From: Gammaproteobacteria bacterium | Lineage (GTDB): Bacteria; Pseudomonadota; Gammaproteobacteria; Arenicellales; UBA868 | Length of the DNA: 37,067 nucleotides | Direction: 5' to 3' | NCBI GenBank assembly: GCA_011523045.1 | Contig: WTHR01000213.1 | Coordinates: 1-37,067, forward strand | Shown here: positions 24,796 to 33,566 of the stretch, in pieces | Layout of the letters: each line of letters begins with the position of its first letter | Numbering within the stretch: position 1 is the stretch's first letter | Notes under the pieces: model-generated | Database searches by the model: none | What the model saw: the letters and a program-made list of their open reading frames with translations, nothing else | Told to the model about the DNA's origin: nothing | Translations under genes and position numbers: made by a program

Positions 24796-26118
24796 ATGAG
24801 CCCGCCTGAGATAGACCTGGCGCCGGAGTTAATCGGACAGGTGCTGGATGCGGTGGACAAGGGATTTGAGCGACAACTGGCGTTTACCCAGCAGATGATG
24901 TCGCTCGACTCGACCCGTGGCAATGAGCATCAGGCTCAGGCATGTTTTTACGAAGCGCTTGAATCACGCGGCTTTGAGATGGATCAATGGTCCATTGATA
25001 TTGCCGAGATAGAAGACCACCCCGGGTTCTCGCCTGTCAAAGTCGACTATGACAACGCGGTGAACGTGGTCGGAACCCATACGCCGGTCGAGACCAAGGG
25101 CCGCTCCCTGATCCTGAATGGACACGTGGATGTCGTGCCCACGGGGCCGGTGGATATGTGGACCCGCCCGCCGTTTGAACCCTGGATCGAGGGAGATTGG
25201 CTGTATGGCCGCGGCGGCGCAGACATGAAGGCAGGCCTTTGCGCCAATCTCGCAGCACTGGATGCGCTCAAGACCCTGGGTTGGCAACCCGCCGCTCGCG
25301 TGCATGTGCAGTCGGTTACCGAAGAAGAGTGCACTGGTAATGGCGCACTGTCTGCATTGGTGAGAGGTTATCGGGCGGATGCGGCACTGATTCCAGAGCC
25401 AGAGGAGAACATGCTGGTGCGGGCCAATACTGGTGTGATCTGGTTTCGGGTTCATGTGCGCGGCAGGCCGGTTCATGTCCGTGAGGCAGGTCAGGGGACA
25501 AATGCCATTGAAGCCGCGGTATCCATTATCCCGGCGTTGAAAAAGCTCGAGCGCGAATGGAACGATGCTCGCTCGAAGCATCGCTATTTTGAATCGCTGG
25601 AGCACCCGATCAATTTCAATATCGGCAAGATCGTTGGTGGCGACTGGGCCTCTTCCGTCCCGTCATGGTGTACGTTCGATATGCGTGTGGCGATTTATCC
25701 CGGCGTGGATCCTCGTGATGCTGCCAAGGAGATTGAATCGTGTATCGGGGCGCATGCTGATGAGCATCCTTTCTTGCGCAACAATCCGCCTGAGGTGGAG
25801 TACAACGGATTCTTTGCCCGCGGCTATGTGCTGGAGGAAGGCAGCGACGCTGAGATGGTGTTGGGCCAGGCCCACGCGGCAAGCTTCGGAGCCAGTCTTG
25901 AATCTTTTGTGACTCCGGGATATCTCGATGGCCGGGTGTTCGTGCTTTATGACGACTGTCCTTGCCTCGTGTATGGTCCGGTCTCGCGGGACATCCATGC
26001 CTTTGATGAAAGGGTGAGTCTTGCCTCTTTAAAGCGAGTCACCGGAACGATTGCGCTTTTTGTCGCTTCCTGGTGCGGCCTGGAACCCGCTACTCCTCGG
26101 GATCGTCCCCACGCTTGA
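24796..26118 (+). CDS. M20-family metallopeptidase/deacylase (ArgE/DapE type)
   Basis: The protein has 440 residues. M20 enzymes use two zinc ions to hydrolyse amide bonds, deacylating amino acids or small amides. Visible ligands are H110 in the NGHVDVVP motif, with D112 as the catalytic aspartate. D143 in GADMKAG is the bridging ligand, and the E176-E177 pair in TEEECTGNG holds the general base. The dimerisation domain is central (about 220-330). The ArgE/DapE grouping is family-level; specificity cannot be read out. It is coupled to the amidinotransferase gene, so a substrate that carries both an acyl amide and a guanidino or amidino group is plausible. The 3' end overlaps convergent dinB by 29 bases. 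Confidence 0.87.
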   Translation: MSPPEIDLAPELIGQVLDAVDKGFERQLAFTQQMMSLDSTRGNEHQAQACFYEALESRGFEMDQWSIDIAEIEDHPGFSPVKVDYDNAVNVVGTHTPVETKGRSLILNGHVDVVPTGPVDMWTRPPFEPWIEGDWLYGRGGADMKAGLCANLAALDALKTLGWQPAARVHVQSVTEEECTGNGALSALVRGYRADAALIPEPEENMLVRANTGVIWFRVHVRGRPVHVREAGQGTNAIEAAVSIIPALKKLEREWNDARSKHRYFESLEHPINFNIGKIVGGDWASSVPSWCTFDMRVAIYPGVDPRDAAKEIESCIGAHADEHPFLRNNPPEVEYNGFFARGYVLEEGSDAEMVLGQAHAASFGASLESFVTPGYLDGRVFVLYDDCPCLVYGPVSRDIHAFDERVSLASLKRVTGTIALFVASWCGLEPATPRDRPHA

Positions 26119-27340
26119 CCTGCATAGAAAGACCGACCTGCTCACGAGTGGTACGCGGCAGTTCGCCGATCGCTTTTCTTCCAAAACGCCTGGTGATTTC
26201 GTCTAGGGTCTGATTGAGGGTGTTCCGCCTGGCTTTCTTTTCAGCACCAAAAAGCGGCAGTTGGTCGACAGACTCCGCGGTCAGCCCGGTGCAGCCTACC
26301 CCAAGCAGGCGAATCGCTTCTTTTGGTCCGGATCGATATAGAAGCTGTGTTGCCTGTCTGGCAATTTCGTGACCGTCATCAGTCGGTTGCGGCAGCGTTA
26401 CCCGGCGGGTAAACACCGGATATCCTCGAACACCGGGCCCCGTTCTTCTGGCAGATTTGAATTTCAGGACAACGGTATGTGCGCGTACCTGGTCGTGTCT
26501 AAGGCGTCGGGCGACAGATTCCGCGTGCTCGCGAATCAGTGGTTCGAGTTCCCGATAATCAGAAATGTCTTTGCTGAAAGTGTGCTCCTCGCTGTAGGAG
26601 ACGGCTTCACGATAAGGCTCTACCTCGCGAACATCGTCGCCGCGCGCCAAGCGCGCAATCTCGATCCCCCATTCGCCAAGCAGGTCACGCAGAGTGCCAT
26701 CATCGGCCTTGGCGACATCCCCGATCGTCTCAAACCCCAGCGTTTCCAGTTTTTCTTTCGCAACGGGCCCCACACCCCAGATCCGGCTGACAGGGAGCGG
26801 CTCGAGAAAGCCCTGGACTTCGCCCGCCTTAACTTCAAGCAGGCCGTCAGGTTTCGCTCCTGCACTCGCAATCTTGGCCACCATCTTGACTGGCGCAATC
26901 CCGACTGAGACGGGAAGCGACAAGACTTTTCGGATCCTGCTGCGAAGGGCTTCTCCCACTTCTTGTGGAGGACCCATAAGCCGGGTACTGCCGGTCAGGT
27001 CGATAAAAGCTTCATCCAGTGATACGCGCTCTACGACGGGCGAAAAGTCCCTGAAAATCTTGAAAATGCGGGTGGACTCTTTCTTGTAGAGCGCCATGTT
27101 GCCCCGGACAAACACCAGATCCGGACAGCGTCGACGCGCCTCGACAGACGGCATGGCCGAGCGCACACCAAACTGTCTTGCCTCGTAGCTTGCAGCCGCC
27201 ACTACGCCGCGTGGACCGCTGCCGCCGACCGCTACGGGGCGGCCTCTGAGTTCCGGGTGATCACGCTGCTCCACGGACGCATAAAAAGCATCCATGTCGG
27301 CATGCATGATGACTCGAGGAGGATCGTTAGAGGCAGTCAT
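26090..27340 (-). CDS. dinB: DNA polymerase IV (translesion)
   Basis: This is a Y-family polymerase of 416 residues that bypasses bulky or alkylated lesions. The palm carries HADMDAFYASVEQR (D15) and SLDEAFIDLTG with the metal-binding acidic pair. The thumb has the IWGVGPVAKEKL helix-hairpin-helix, and the little-finger domain includes YSEEHTFSKDI. It is longer than E. coli DinB (351). The tail contains VDQLPLFG, which resembles a clamp-binding peptide (QLPLF), although it is not at the extreme C-terminus; about 45 residues follow it. The preferred start is ATG at 27340; a TTG one codon upstream also reads. No LexA box was recognised between 27341 and 27383. Confidence 0.94.
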   Translation of the reverse strand: MTASNDPPRVIMHADMDAFYASVEQRDHPELRGRPVAVGGSGPRGVVAAASYEARQFGVRSAMPSVEARRRCPDLVFVRGNMALYKKESTRIFKIFRDFSPVVERVSLDEAFIDLTGSTRLMGPPQEVGEALRSRIRKVLSLPVSVGIAPVKMVAKIASAGAKPDGLLEVKAGEVQGFLEPLPVSRIWGVGPVAKEKLETLGFETIGDVAKADDGTLRDLLGEWGIEIARLARGDDVREVEPYREAVSYSEEHTFSKDISDYRELEPLIREHAESVARRLRHDQVRAHTVVLKFKSARRTGPGVRGYPVFTRRVTLPQPTDDGHEIARQATQLLYRSGPKEAIRLLGVGCTGLTAESVDQLPLFGAEKKARRNTLNQTLDEITRRFGRKAIGELPRTTREQVGLSMQVKRGDDPEE

Positions 27341-27383
27341 CAACAGCGAATCTTACAGTCTATTCTGCTGTGTCGGTGAGCGC

Positions 27384-30122
27384 TTAGCCGGTATTGCGCA
27401 GTCCCGCAGCAATTCCGTTGATGGAAAGCAGTAATGCCCGCTGCATCTGATCATTGCGGTCGCGGCTTTTTTCTCGTCGGCTGCGGGTAAGCAATTCCAC
27501 CTGCAGCACGCTAATGGGGTCAAGATACGCATCCCGCACTTCGAGCGTACGACGCAACATCGGCTTGTCGGACAACAGTTCAGTTTCTGTAATTGAGGTG
27601 ATCATCTCCATCGTGAGCGAGTGCTCCTCAACAACCTGATCGAATAAATGATGCAGCTTGGGATCAACCAGCCGTTCAACATAGTGACGTGCGATGGCGA
27701 GATCAGTTTTGGCGAGTGTCATTTCGACGTTTGATACGAACGTTGAGAAGAAGTGCCATTCAGCATACATGCGGCGCAGGTCTTCCCCGTGCCCGGCTTC
27801 CATCGCAGCACGCAGACCGGTACCGGCGCCGAACCATCCAGGAATAATCTGACGTGACTGGGTCCAGCCGAATACCCAGGGAATGGCACGCAGGTCGGCG
27901 ATACCGGCCTTCGCTGCGGACCGGCGCGCGGGCCGGGATCCGATATTCATGGATCCGAGTTCCTCAACCGGTGTCGAGGTGGTGAAGTACTCCGGCAGCC
28001 CCGGGGTTTCGACAAACTGCCGATAGGCCCGGAAGGCGGCACTGGAAACCTGCTCCATGATTTCATACCAGGCCGTGATGGACATCTTGTCATGCCGCGG
28101 CGCTTTGTGGGCGAGGGAGCTTTCCAGGAGGGCGCTGATCGCAAGATTCAGGTTGCGCCGCGCAATAGCGGGCAGGCCGTATTTATCGGCGATCACCTCA
28201 CCTTGCTCTGTCAGTTTAATCTCTCCATCGACGACGCCGGGAGGTTGGCTGAGAATGGAAGCATGGGTCGGGCCGCCCCCACGGCCGATGGTTCCGCCGC
28301 GGCCATGGAATACGCGGATCCGGACGCCGGCCTCCTCGGCGACTTCCTGAATCACCCGAAGTGCTTTGTGAATTTCCCACTGCGACGTGGTGATGCCCCC
28401 GTCCTTATTGGAGTCGGAGTAGCCGACCATGACTTCCTGCTCGTCACCGCGAAGGGTCAGTAGGTGGCGATATGAGGTATTCCTGAAGAGTGTGCGAAGC
28501 GTGGGCCCGATCGATTCCAGATCCTCAATCGTTTCAAAAAGGGGAACAAAATCCAGACGGGCAACATCCTGCCCGAGATCGACCAGGCCGACTTCACGCG
28601 CCAGCAGCACGGGCGCAAGAATATCGTCGACGCCCCGCGTCATGGAGACGATATAGGCATCGATTACCTCGTCGCCATCTCGATCCATGATCGATCGGAG
28701 CGTCCGAAAGAGCGTAAGGTTGTCATGCTCGTTATGACCCTGGGGCGGTGCCAACGGACGACGGCTGTCGAGCTCTTCGACCAGCCGATCCAGCCGTTGC
28801 TCTGGGGTCATGTCCCCATACGCAACGCCCAGCGGCTCAAAGAGCGCGGCCAGTGCCTCATGATGGCGCGCCGAGTGCTCGCGGATATCGAGGCTGGCAA
28901 AATGAAAACCGATCGCACTGACAATCCGCCGAACCCGGGCAAGACGGCCGTCTGCGATCAATGCGCCTCCGTGACTGCGTAAGGAACGATCCATGGCCGC
29001 AAGTTCACTCATTAGTTGATCTGGTGAAGCGTACGCCTCGGCACCGCGGTCTCGCGTTGCCAGGAGACGCTTTTCGATAACGGCGCAGTGCAGTCGATAG
29101 GGTTCAAGCAGCCGGGCTGGCGTCAGCACATCGGAGTGCTCAGCTGTGTCTTGAGCAACCATCTGCTCCATTTCCTCGGAGACCTGATAAAGACGCCCGC
29201 TCATTGAGGCATCATCTGAGAGTTGCTTAATCTCACTGATCAGCAGGGCAATGGCGCGGTCACGCTGCAGGTCAAGCACAGCGACAGTGGTATCCGGGGA
29301 GACATTAGGGTTGCCGTCGCGGTCACCGCCGACCCACGAGCCAAATCGGATCGGAACATGATCCGGCCGCATCTTCTCGCCAATATCTCCCAGGGTCGCT
29401 GCGATCGTGTCAAAAAGATCCGGCAGAGCTTCGCTAACGGTCTGAGAAAGGTAATAAAGGACAAATTTGGCCTCGTCAAAAGGGTCAGGTCTTTCGTGGC
29501 GAATCTCGTCGGTTTGCCAGATGGCCTCGATCATCTCATCAATGCGCCGGTCGATACGCTCGCGTTCAATCTGCGTACAGCGCACATCCCCCCGCGCTTT
29601 TAGGAGGTCGGCGATAGTGGCAAGTTTGTTGAGGATGGACCGCCTTGAGGCTTCCGTCGGATGGGCGGTAAAGACGGGTCGGAAATCTGACCGGTTAACC
29701 AGATCCCCGATCTCGGGCGCTGTGACACCGGAATCAAGGAGACTCCGGACGGTCTGACCGAAGTGATTGCCCGCCCGGCTACCGCCCACGTTGAGATCTT
29801 CGATACGATGTTCCTGCTCGGCGATATTGGCGAGATGAAAATAGACGGTAAAGGCCCGCACCAGATGAATGGCGCGGTCACCGTCCAGGCCGGCCAGGAG
29901 GTCTGTGAGTTCGGCGGTAACGCCGGTCGGGCCACCCGTCTGACGAAGCCTTTGGGCAAGGTGGCGTACTTCCTCAACAGTATCGAGAAGCGCCTGGCCG
30001 TGTTGACGGACGAGGGTGTCTCCTAACTGATGTCCCAGACGCCGAATATCGGCCCGCAGTGCCGCATCGGCCGTCTCGGCCCGCGCGGGAATGGACTCCT
30101 TGGGATGGATGGTGCTTTTCAT
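27384..30122 (-). CDS. ppc: Phosphoenolpyruvate carboxylase
   Basis: PEPC carboxylates PEP with bicarbonate to oxaloacetate. The protein has 912 residues from the ATG at 30122 (E. coli 883). All catalytic blocks are present: FTAHPTEASRRS with H154, GYSDSNKDGG, the glycine-rich FHGRGGTIGRGGGP loop, and a C-terminal GLRNTG typical of the family. An upstream extension to 30182 is not conserved in the family. It is divergent from mcl-mtkA-mtkB, a grouping I recall from serine-cycle methylotrophs, where ppc sits with mtkA, mtkB and mclA. In that cycle it supplies the oxaloacetate that becomes malate and then malyl-CoA. An ordinary anaplerotic role is also possible. Confidence 0.97.
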   Translation of the reverse strand: MKSTIHPKESIPARAETADAALRADIRRLGHQLGDTLVRQHGQALLDTVEEVRHLAQRLRQTGGPTGVTAELTDLLAGLDGDRAIHLVRAFTVYFHLANIAEQEHRIEDLNVGGSRAGNHFGQTVRSLLDSGVTAPEIGDLVNRSDFRPVFTAHPTEASRRSILNKLATIADLLKARGDVRCTQIERERIDRRIDEMIEAIWQTDEIRHERPDPFDEAKFVLYYLSQTVSEALPDLFDTIAATLGDIGEKMRPDHVPIRFGSWVGGDRDGNPNVSPDTTVAVLDLQRDRAIALLISEIKQLSDDASMSGRLYQVSEEMEQMVAQDTAEHSDVLTPARLLEPYRLHCAVIEKRLLATRDRGAEAYASPDQLMSELAAMDRSLRSHGGALIADGRLARVRRIVSAIGFHFASLDIREHSARHHEALAALFEPLGVAYGDMTPEQRLDRLVEELDSRRPLAPPQGHNEHDNLTLFRTLRSIMDRDGDEVIDAYIVSMTRGVDDILAPVLLAREVGLVDLGQDVARLDFVPLFETIEDLESIGPTLRTLFRNTSYRHLLTLRGDEQEVMVGYSDSNKDGGITTSQWEIHKALRVIQEVAEEAGVRIRVFHGRGGTIGRGGGPTHASILSQPPGVVDGEIKLTEQGEVIADKYGLPAIARRNLNLAISALLESSLAHKAPRHDKMSITAWYEIMEQVSSAAFRAYRQFVETPGLPEYFTTSTPVEELGSMNIGSRPARRSAAKAGIADLRAIPWVFGWTQSRQIIPGWFGAGTGLRAAMEAGHGEDLRRMYAEWHFFSTFVSNVEMTLAKTDLAIARHYVERLVDPKLHHLFDQVVEEHSLTMEMITSITETELLSDKPMLRRTLEVRDAYLDPISVLQVELLTRSRREKSRDRNDQMQRALLLSINGIAAGLRNTG

Positions 30123-30182
30123 GGGCGCGACAGTACGGTCATTTCCTCGCCGAGACAAGAAAAAATTTGAGCATGCCCTCAA

Positions 30183-30470
30183 ATTGGTTTCGAGTGGGAA
30201 AAACGACCTCCGTATCCAATTTTGCCTTGATATCCAGAGGCGAGTGGCTGTCGTTGCCCAATTGCCATAAGTCTTTCTTGATAAGGCTAATCAGTAATCG
30301 CACTCATTTTTGGACTGAAGTCGCCGTATCCTTCCGGCCGCAAAATGAACCCGATGCTCTGATCGATCAGGCGCGTTGTGGTTTTGGTGGGGGTTTTGGC
30401 ACGCAGATGTGTTCGTCCCCCTCGATCACCGATTCCTGACTCCACAAACCGATTAACCAAAGAGAAGACC
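30183..30470. promoter_or_regulatory. Divergent ppc/mcl control region
   Basis: This region separates ppc from mcl and must carry both promoters. I could not place a confident -35/-10 pair on either strand. A perfect 12-base palindrome, CTGATCGATCAG, at 30359-30370 lies about 100 bases before the mcl ATG and could be an operator, though such palindromes also arise by chance. An in-frame extension of mcl to 30378 would cross this region and has no family match. Confidence 0.35.
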
Positions 30471-31418
30471 ATGAGTCACACCCGTACCCCAGAGCGCACC
30501 CGTCGATTGCAACGCAGCGAGTTGGCAGTGCCCGGCTCAAACCCCAATATGTTTGAAAAAGCCGCGGCGAGTAATGTTGATTACGTGTTTCTCGATCTTG
30601 AAGATGCGGTTGCTCCTGATGACAAGCTGGCTGCCCGGGCCAACATTATCCAGGCCCTCAGAGACATCGACTGGCGTGGCGCCGGCAAGACCATTTCCAT
30701 CCGTATCAACGGCCTCGATACCCACTATATGTACCGAGATGTTGTTGAGATCGTAGAGCAGGCGGGCGAGTTTCTGGACACCATCCTGATTCCGAAAGTC
30801 GGTGTCCCGAGTGATGTGTATATGGTGGACGCCATGCTCTCCCAGATTGAGACCGCGGTAGGCATCAATCACCGGATTGGTCTCGAAGCGTTGATTGAAA
30901 CGACGCTCGGCATGGCGAATGTCGAAGCGATTGCGATGGCCAGTGATCGTTTGGAAGCCATGCACTTTGGCGTAGCGGACTATGCCGCCAGCTGCCGGGC
31001 TCGTACGACAAACATCGGCGGTCTCAATCCGGATTACCCGGGCGACCAATGGCACGACGGTCTCTCGCGGATGCTGGTCGCCTGCCGGGCTTATGGTCTT
31101 CGGCCTGTCGACGGGCCTTTTGGAGATTTCAATGATCCAGAAGGGTTTCAACTGGCTGCACGCCGTGCGGCGGCGTTGGGCTATGAAGGCAAGTGGGCTA
31201 TCCACCCGTCCCAGATTGACTTGGCAAATGGTGTTTTCTCGCCGCCAGCGTCAGAGGTAGACAGAGCAAAGCGCATTCTTGTCGCCCTTGAGGAAGCCGC
31301 TGCGCAGGGTAAGGGTGCGGCCCAGCTGGATGGTCGGATGATCGACGCGGCATCAGCGCGCATGGCCGAGAACGTGGTTGCGATGGATGATGCGATTCAG
31401 TCAAAGGCCAGTAGTTGA
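30471..31418 (+). CDS. mcl: L-malyl-CoA lyase (HpcH/HpaI aldolase family)
   Basis: Malyl-CoA lyase splits L-malyl-CoA into glyoxylate and acetyl-CoA, and can run in reverse. The protein has 315 residues. Family marks are the HRSELAVPGSNP-like opening (here QRSELAVPGSNP), VFLDLEDAVAPDDK, SIRINGLDTHYMYRDVV with R78, and LIETTLGMANVEAIAM with E143. FGVADYAAS carries D170, and EGKWAIHPSQIDLAN is near the C-terminus. The strong match to methylotroph and Rhodobacter-type Mcl, rather than citrate lyase beta chain, is from memory of the family. Compared with those it lacks about 15 residues after IGGLNPDY. AGAGAAG precedes the ATG at 30471. It is the first gene of the mcl-mtkA-mtkB unit. Confidence 0.93.
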   Translation: MSHTRTPERTRRLQRSELAVPGSNPNMFEKAAASNVDYVFLDLEDAVAPDDKLAARANIIQALRDIDWRGAGKTISIRINGLDTHYMYRDVVEIVEQAGEFLDTILIPKVGVPSDVYMVDAMLSQIETAVGINHRIGLEALIETTLGMANVEAIAMASDRLEAMHFGVADYAASCRARTTNIGGLNPDYPGDQWHDGLSRMLVACRAYGLRPVDGPFGDFNDPEGFQLAARRAAALGYEGKWAIHPSQIDLANGVFSPPASEVDRAKRILVALEEAAAQGKGAAQLDGRMIDAASARMAENVVAMDDAIQSKASS

Positions 31419-31492
31419 TGAGGGGTCGGGGAACTGACGTGATTCTGTTCAACGGGCGGCACGCATAACACTTTACCGAGGAGGGGACGACG

Positions 31493-32668
31493 ATGGATAT
31501 CCACGAGTACCAGGCCAAGGCGCTGCTCGCTGATTTTGGGGTGCCGATACCGCCAGGCGGCCTCGCCTACAGTCCGGAGCAGGCGCAGTATCGGGCTTCA
31601 GAGATTGGCGGTGAGCAATGGGTGATCAAAGCGCAGGTCCATACCGGAGGCCGGGGCAAGGCGGGAGGCATCCGTTTATGCCAGAGCGAGCAGGAGGTCT
31701 GGACCGCAGCTGACGAAATGTTGGGCAGCCGATTGGTGACCAACCAGACAGGTCCCAGAGGCCGCGGCGTGTATCGTCTTTATGTTGAATCCGTGGCGGA
31801 TATCGAGCGCGAGATTTATCTTGGTTTTGTACTGGACCGGGCGACAGAACGGGTGATGTTGGTAGCGTCCGCGGCAGGTGGAATGGAGATCGAGCAGATC
31901 GCAGAAGAAGATCCGGAGTCGATGATTCGGGTTGTGATTGAGCCGGCGGTGGGTCTTCAGGCTTTCCAGGCCCGTGAGGTTGCCTTTGCACTCGGATTGG
32001 ATGCGTCTCTGGTGACCGAGGCGGCCAATACCTTAAGAGCCTGTTACCGGTCTTTCCGCGATCTTGACGCCACGATGGTCGAGATCAATCCCTTGGTGGT
32101 CACGGCTGACGGGCGCATCCTTGCGCTTGATGCCAAGATGACATTTGATGACAACGCACTTTTCAAGCATCAACGCATATCTGAGTTGCGGGATAAATCT
32201 CAGGAAGACCCCCGTGAGATGAGGGCCACCGATCGGGGGCTCAGTTACGTGGGATTGGAAGGCGATATTGGCTGCATCATTAATGGCGCCGGCTTGGCGA
32301 TGGCGACCATGGATATGATCAAGCACTCGGGTGGCGAACCAGCAAACTTCCTTGATATCGGGGGTGGCGCATCACCTGAACGGGTCGCCAAGGCATTCAA
32401 CCTGGTGCTTTCGGATGACAATGTCAAAGGTGTGCTGGTGAATATCTTTGCCGGAATCAACCGCTGCGACTGGGTCGCCCAGGGCGTGGTCAAGGCGATG
32501 CAGGATCTGGATATTCAGGTGCCGGTCGTGGTGCGACTCTCGGGAACCAACGTAGAAGAAGGTCGGCGGATTCTTGAAGAGAGTTCAGTGTCTCTGATCA
32601 CCGCTGACACGCTGGCCGAAGCGGCTGAAAAATCGGTCGCGGCTGTACATAAGGGGGTGAGCGCATGA
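31493..32668 (+). CDS. mtkA: Malate-CoA ligase (malate thiokinase) subunit beta
   Basis: This is a 391-residue ATP-grasp subunit related to SucC. With MtkB it makes L-malyl-CoA from malate, ATP and CoA. The [20 protein letters not shown] opening, [17 protein letters not shown] loop, [16 protein letters not shown], and [15 protein letters not shown] and [10 protein letters not shown] blocks are shared with succinate-CoA ligase. Malate specificity is inferred. The best arguments are the mcl gene just upstream (75 bases) and the MtkB partner, which resembles known MtkB rather than SucD; a sucCD pair would normally sit next to sucAB. GAGGGG lies upstream of the ATG. The stop overlaps the mtkB start. 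Confidence 0.88.
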   Translation: MDIHEYQAKALLADFGVPIPPGGLAYSPEQAQYRASEIGGEQWVIKAQVHTGGRGKAGGIRLCQSEQEVWTAADEMLGSRLVTNQTGPRGRGVYRLYVESVADIEREIYLGFVLDRATERVMLVASAAGGMEIEQIAEEDPESMIRVVIEPAVGLQAFQAREVAFALGLDASLVTEAANTLRACYRSFRDLDATMVEINPLVVTADGRILALDAKMTFDDNALFKHQRISELRDKSQEDPREMRATDRGLSYVGLEGDIGCIINGAGLAMATMDMIKHSGGEPANFLDIGGGASPERVAKAFNLVLSDDNVKGVLVNIFAGINRCDWVAQGVVKAMQDLDIQVPVVVRLSGTNVEEGRRILEESSVSLITADTLAEAAEKSVAAVHKGVSA

Positions 32669-33555
32669 GCATCGTTATTGATAGCGGGACTCCAGTCCTC
32701 GTGCAGGGTTTCACAGGGCGGATCGGATCATTCCATAGCGAGGAAATGATCGAGTACGGTACCAACATCGTTGGCGGAGTGACGCCCGGCCGGGGCGGCA
32801 CGACCCATCAGGGTCGGCCGGTATTCGATACCGTTAAGGATGCAGTATCGGCGACCGGAGCCGAGGCGAGCATCGTGTTTGTTCCGCCGCCTTTCGCGGC
32901 TGATGCGATTATGGAGGCGGCTGACGGAGGTCTGCGTGCCTGCGTCTGCATCACAGACGGCATTCCCGCCCAGGACATGATGCGGGTCAAGCGCTATATG
33001 CGGCGCTACAAGTCCGACAAGCGAATGCAATTGATTGGCCCAAACTGCGCAGGGGTGATCAGCCCCGGCAAAGCCCTGCTTGGCATTATGCCGGGTCATA
33101 TCTATCAGGAGGGTGAGGTAGGCATCATCGGCCGGTCTGGTACGTTGGGTTACGAGGCAGCATCTCAACTTAAAGCCGAGGGGATCGGCGTTTCAACCAG
33201 CGTCGGTATTGGGGGTGACCCGATCAATGGGAGTTCTTTCAAGGATCACCTGGCGGCTTTCGAAAAGGATCCGCAAACTCGCGTGGTGGTGATGATCGGT
33301 GAGATCGGGGGTCCTCAAGAGGCAGAAGCCGCCCAGTTTGCCCGTGATCACATGAGCAAGCCCGTAGTGGGATATATCGCCGGCCTGACAGCACCCAAAG
33401 GCCGAACCATGGGTCACGCTGGCGCCATTGTTTCGGCGGCTGGAGAGTCCGCTGAGGAAAAGGTGGAAATCCTGCGCCAGTGCGGGGTCACGGTGGTAGA
33501 ACGCCCGTCCGAGTTTGGATCTACTGTGAGAAAGGTGTTGGCGACGATCTCCTGA
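32665..33555 (+). CDS. mtkB: Malate-CoA ligase (malate thiokinase) subunit alpha
   Basis: The protein has 296 residues and is the CoA-binding and phosphohistidine subunit. The CoA-binding domain is at the N-terminus ([18 protein letters not shown]), with [38 protein letters not shown] follows, and then [14 protein letters not shown]. The catalytic histidine is H251 in [10 protein letters not shown]. The RVKRYMRRY stretch is a feature I associate with MtkB, while the SucD equivalent differs. The start ATG overlaps the mtkA stop as ATGA, so the subunits are translationally coupled in a 1:1 ratio. It is last in the unit, followed 11 bases later by the stop of a convergent gene. Succinate-CoA ligase is the alternative. 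Confidence 0.88.
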   Translation: MSIVIDSGTPVLVQGFTGRIGSFHSEEMIEYGTNIVGGVTPGRGGTTHQGRPVFDTVKDAVSATGAEASIVFVPPPFAADAIMEAADGGLRACVCITDGIPAQDMMRVKRYMRRYKSDKRMQLIGPNCAGVISPGKALLGIMPGHIYQEGEVGIIGRSGTLGYEAASQLKAEGIGVSTSVGIGGDPINGSSFKDHLAAFEKDPQTRVVVMIGEIGGPQEAEAAQFARDHMSKPVVGYIAGLTAPKGRTMGHAGAIVSAAGESAEEKVEILRQCGVTVVERPSEFGSTVRKVLATIS

Positions 33556-33566
33556 GCCAGGAACAC

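Noticed and set aside
24964-25605. 213-residue minus-strand ORF inside the M20 gene
   Set aside because: The metal-binding motifs belong to the plus strand; the minus frame shows only low-complexity His/Cys-rich noise.
30537-31205. 222-residue minus-strand ORF inside mcl
   Set aside because: It is a shadow of mcl, which has strong family motifs across its whole length.
31493-33555. Assignment as succinate-CoA ligase (sucCD)
   Set aside because: The neighbours are mcl and ppc rather than sucAB, and MtkB-like residues are seen; the alternative cannot be fully excluded without a tree.
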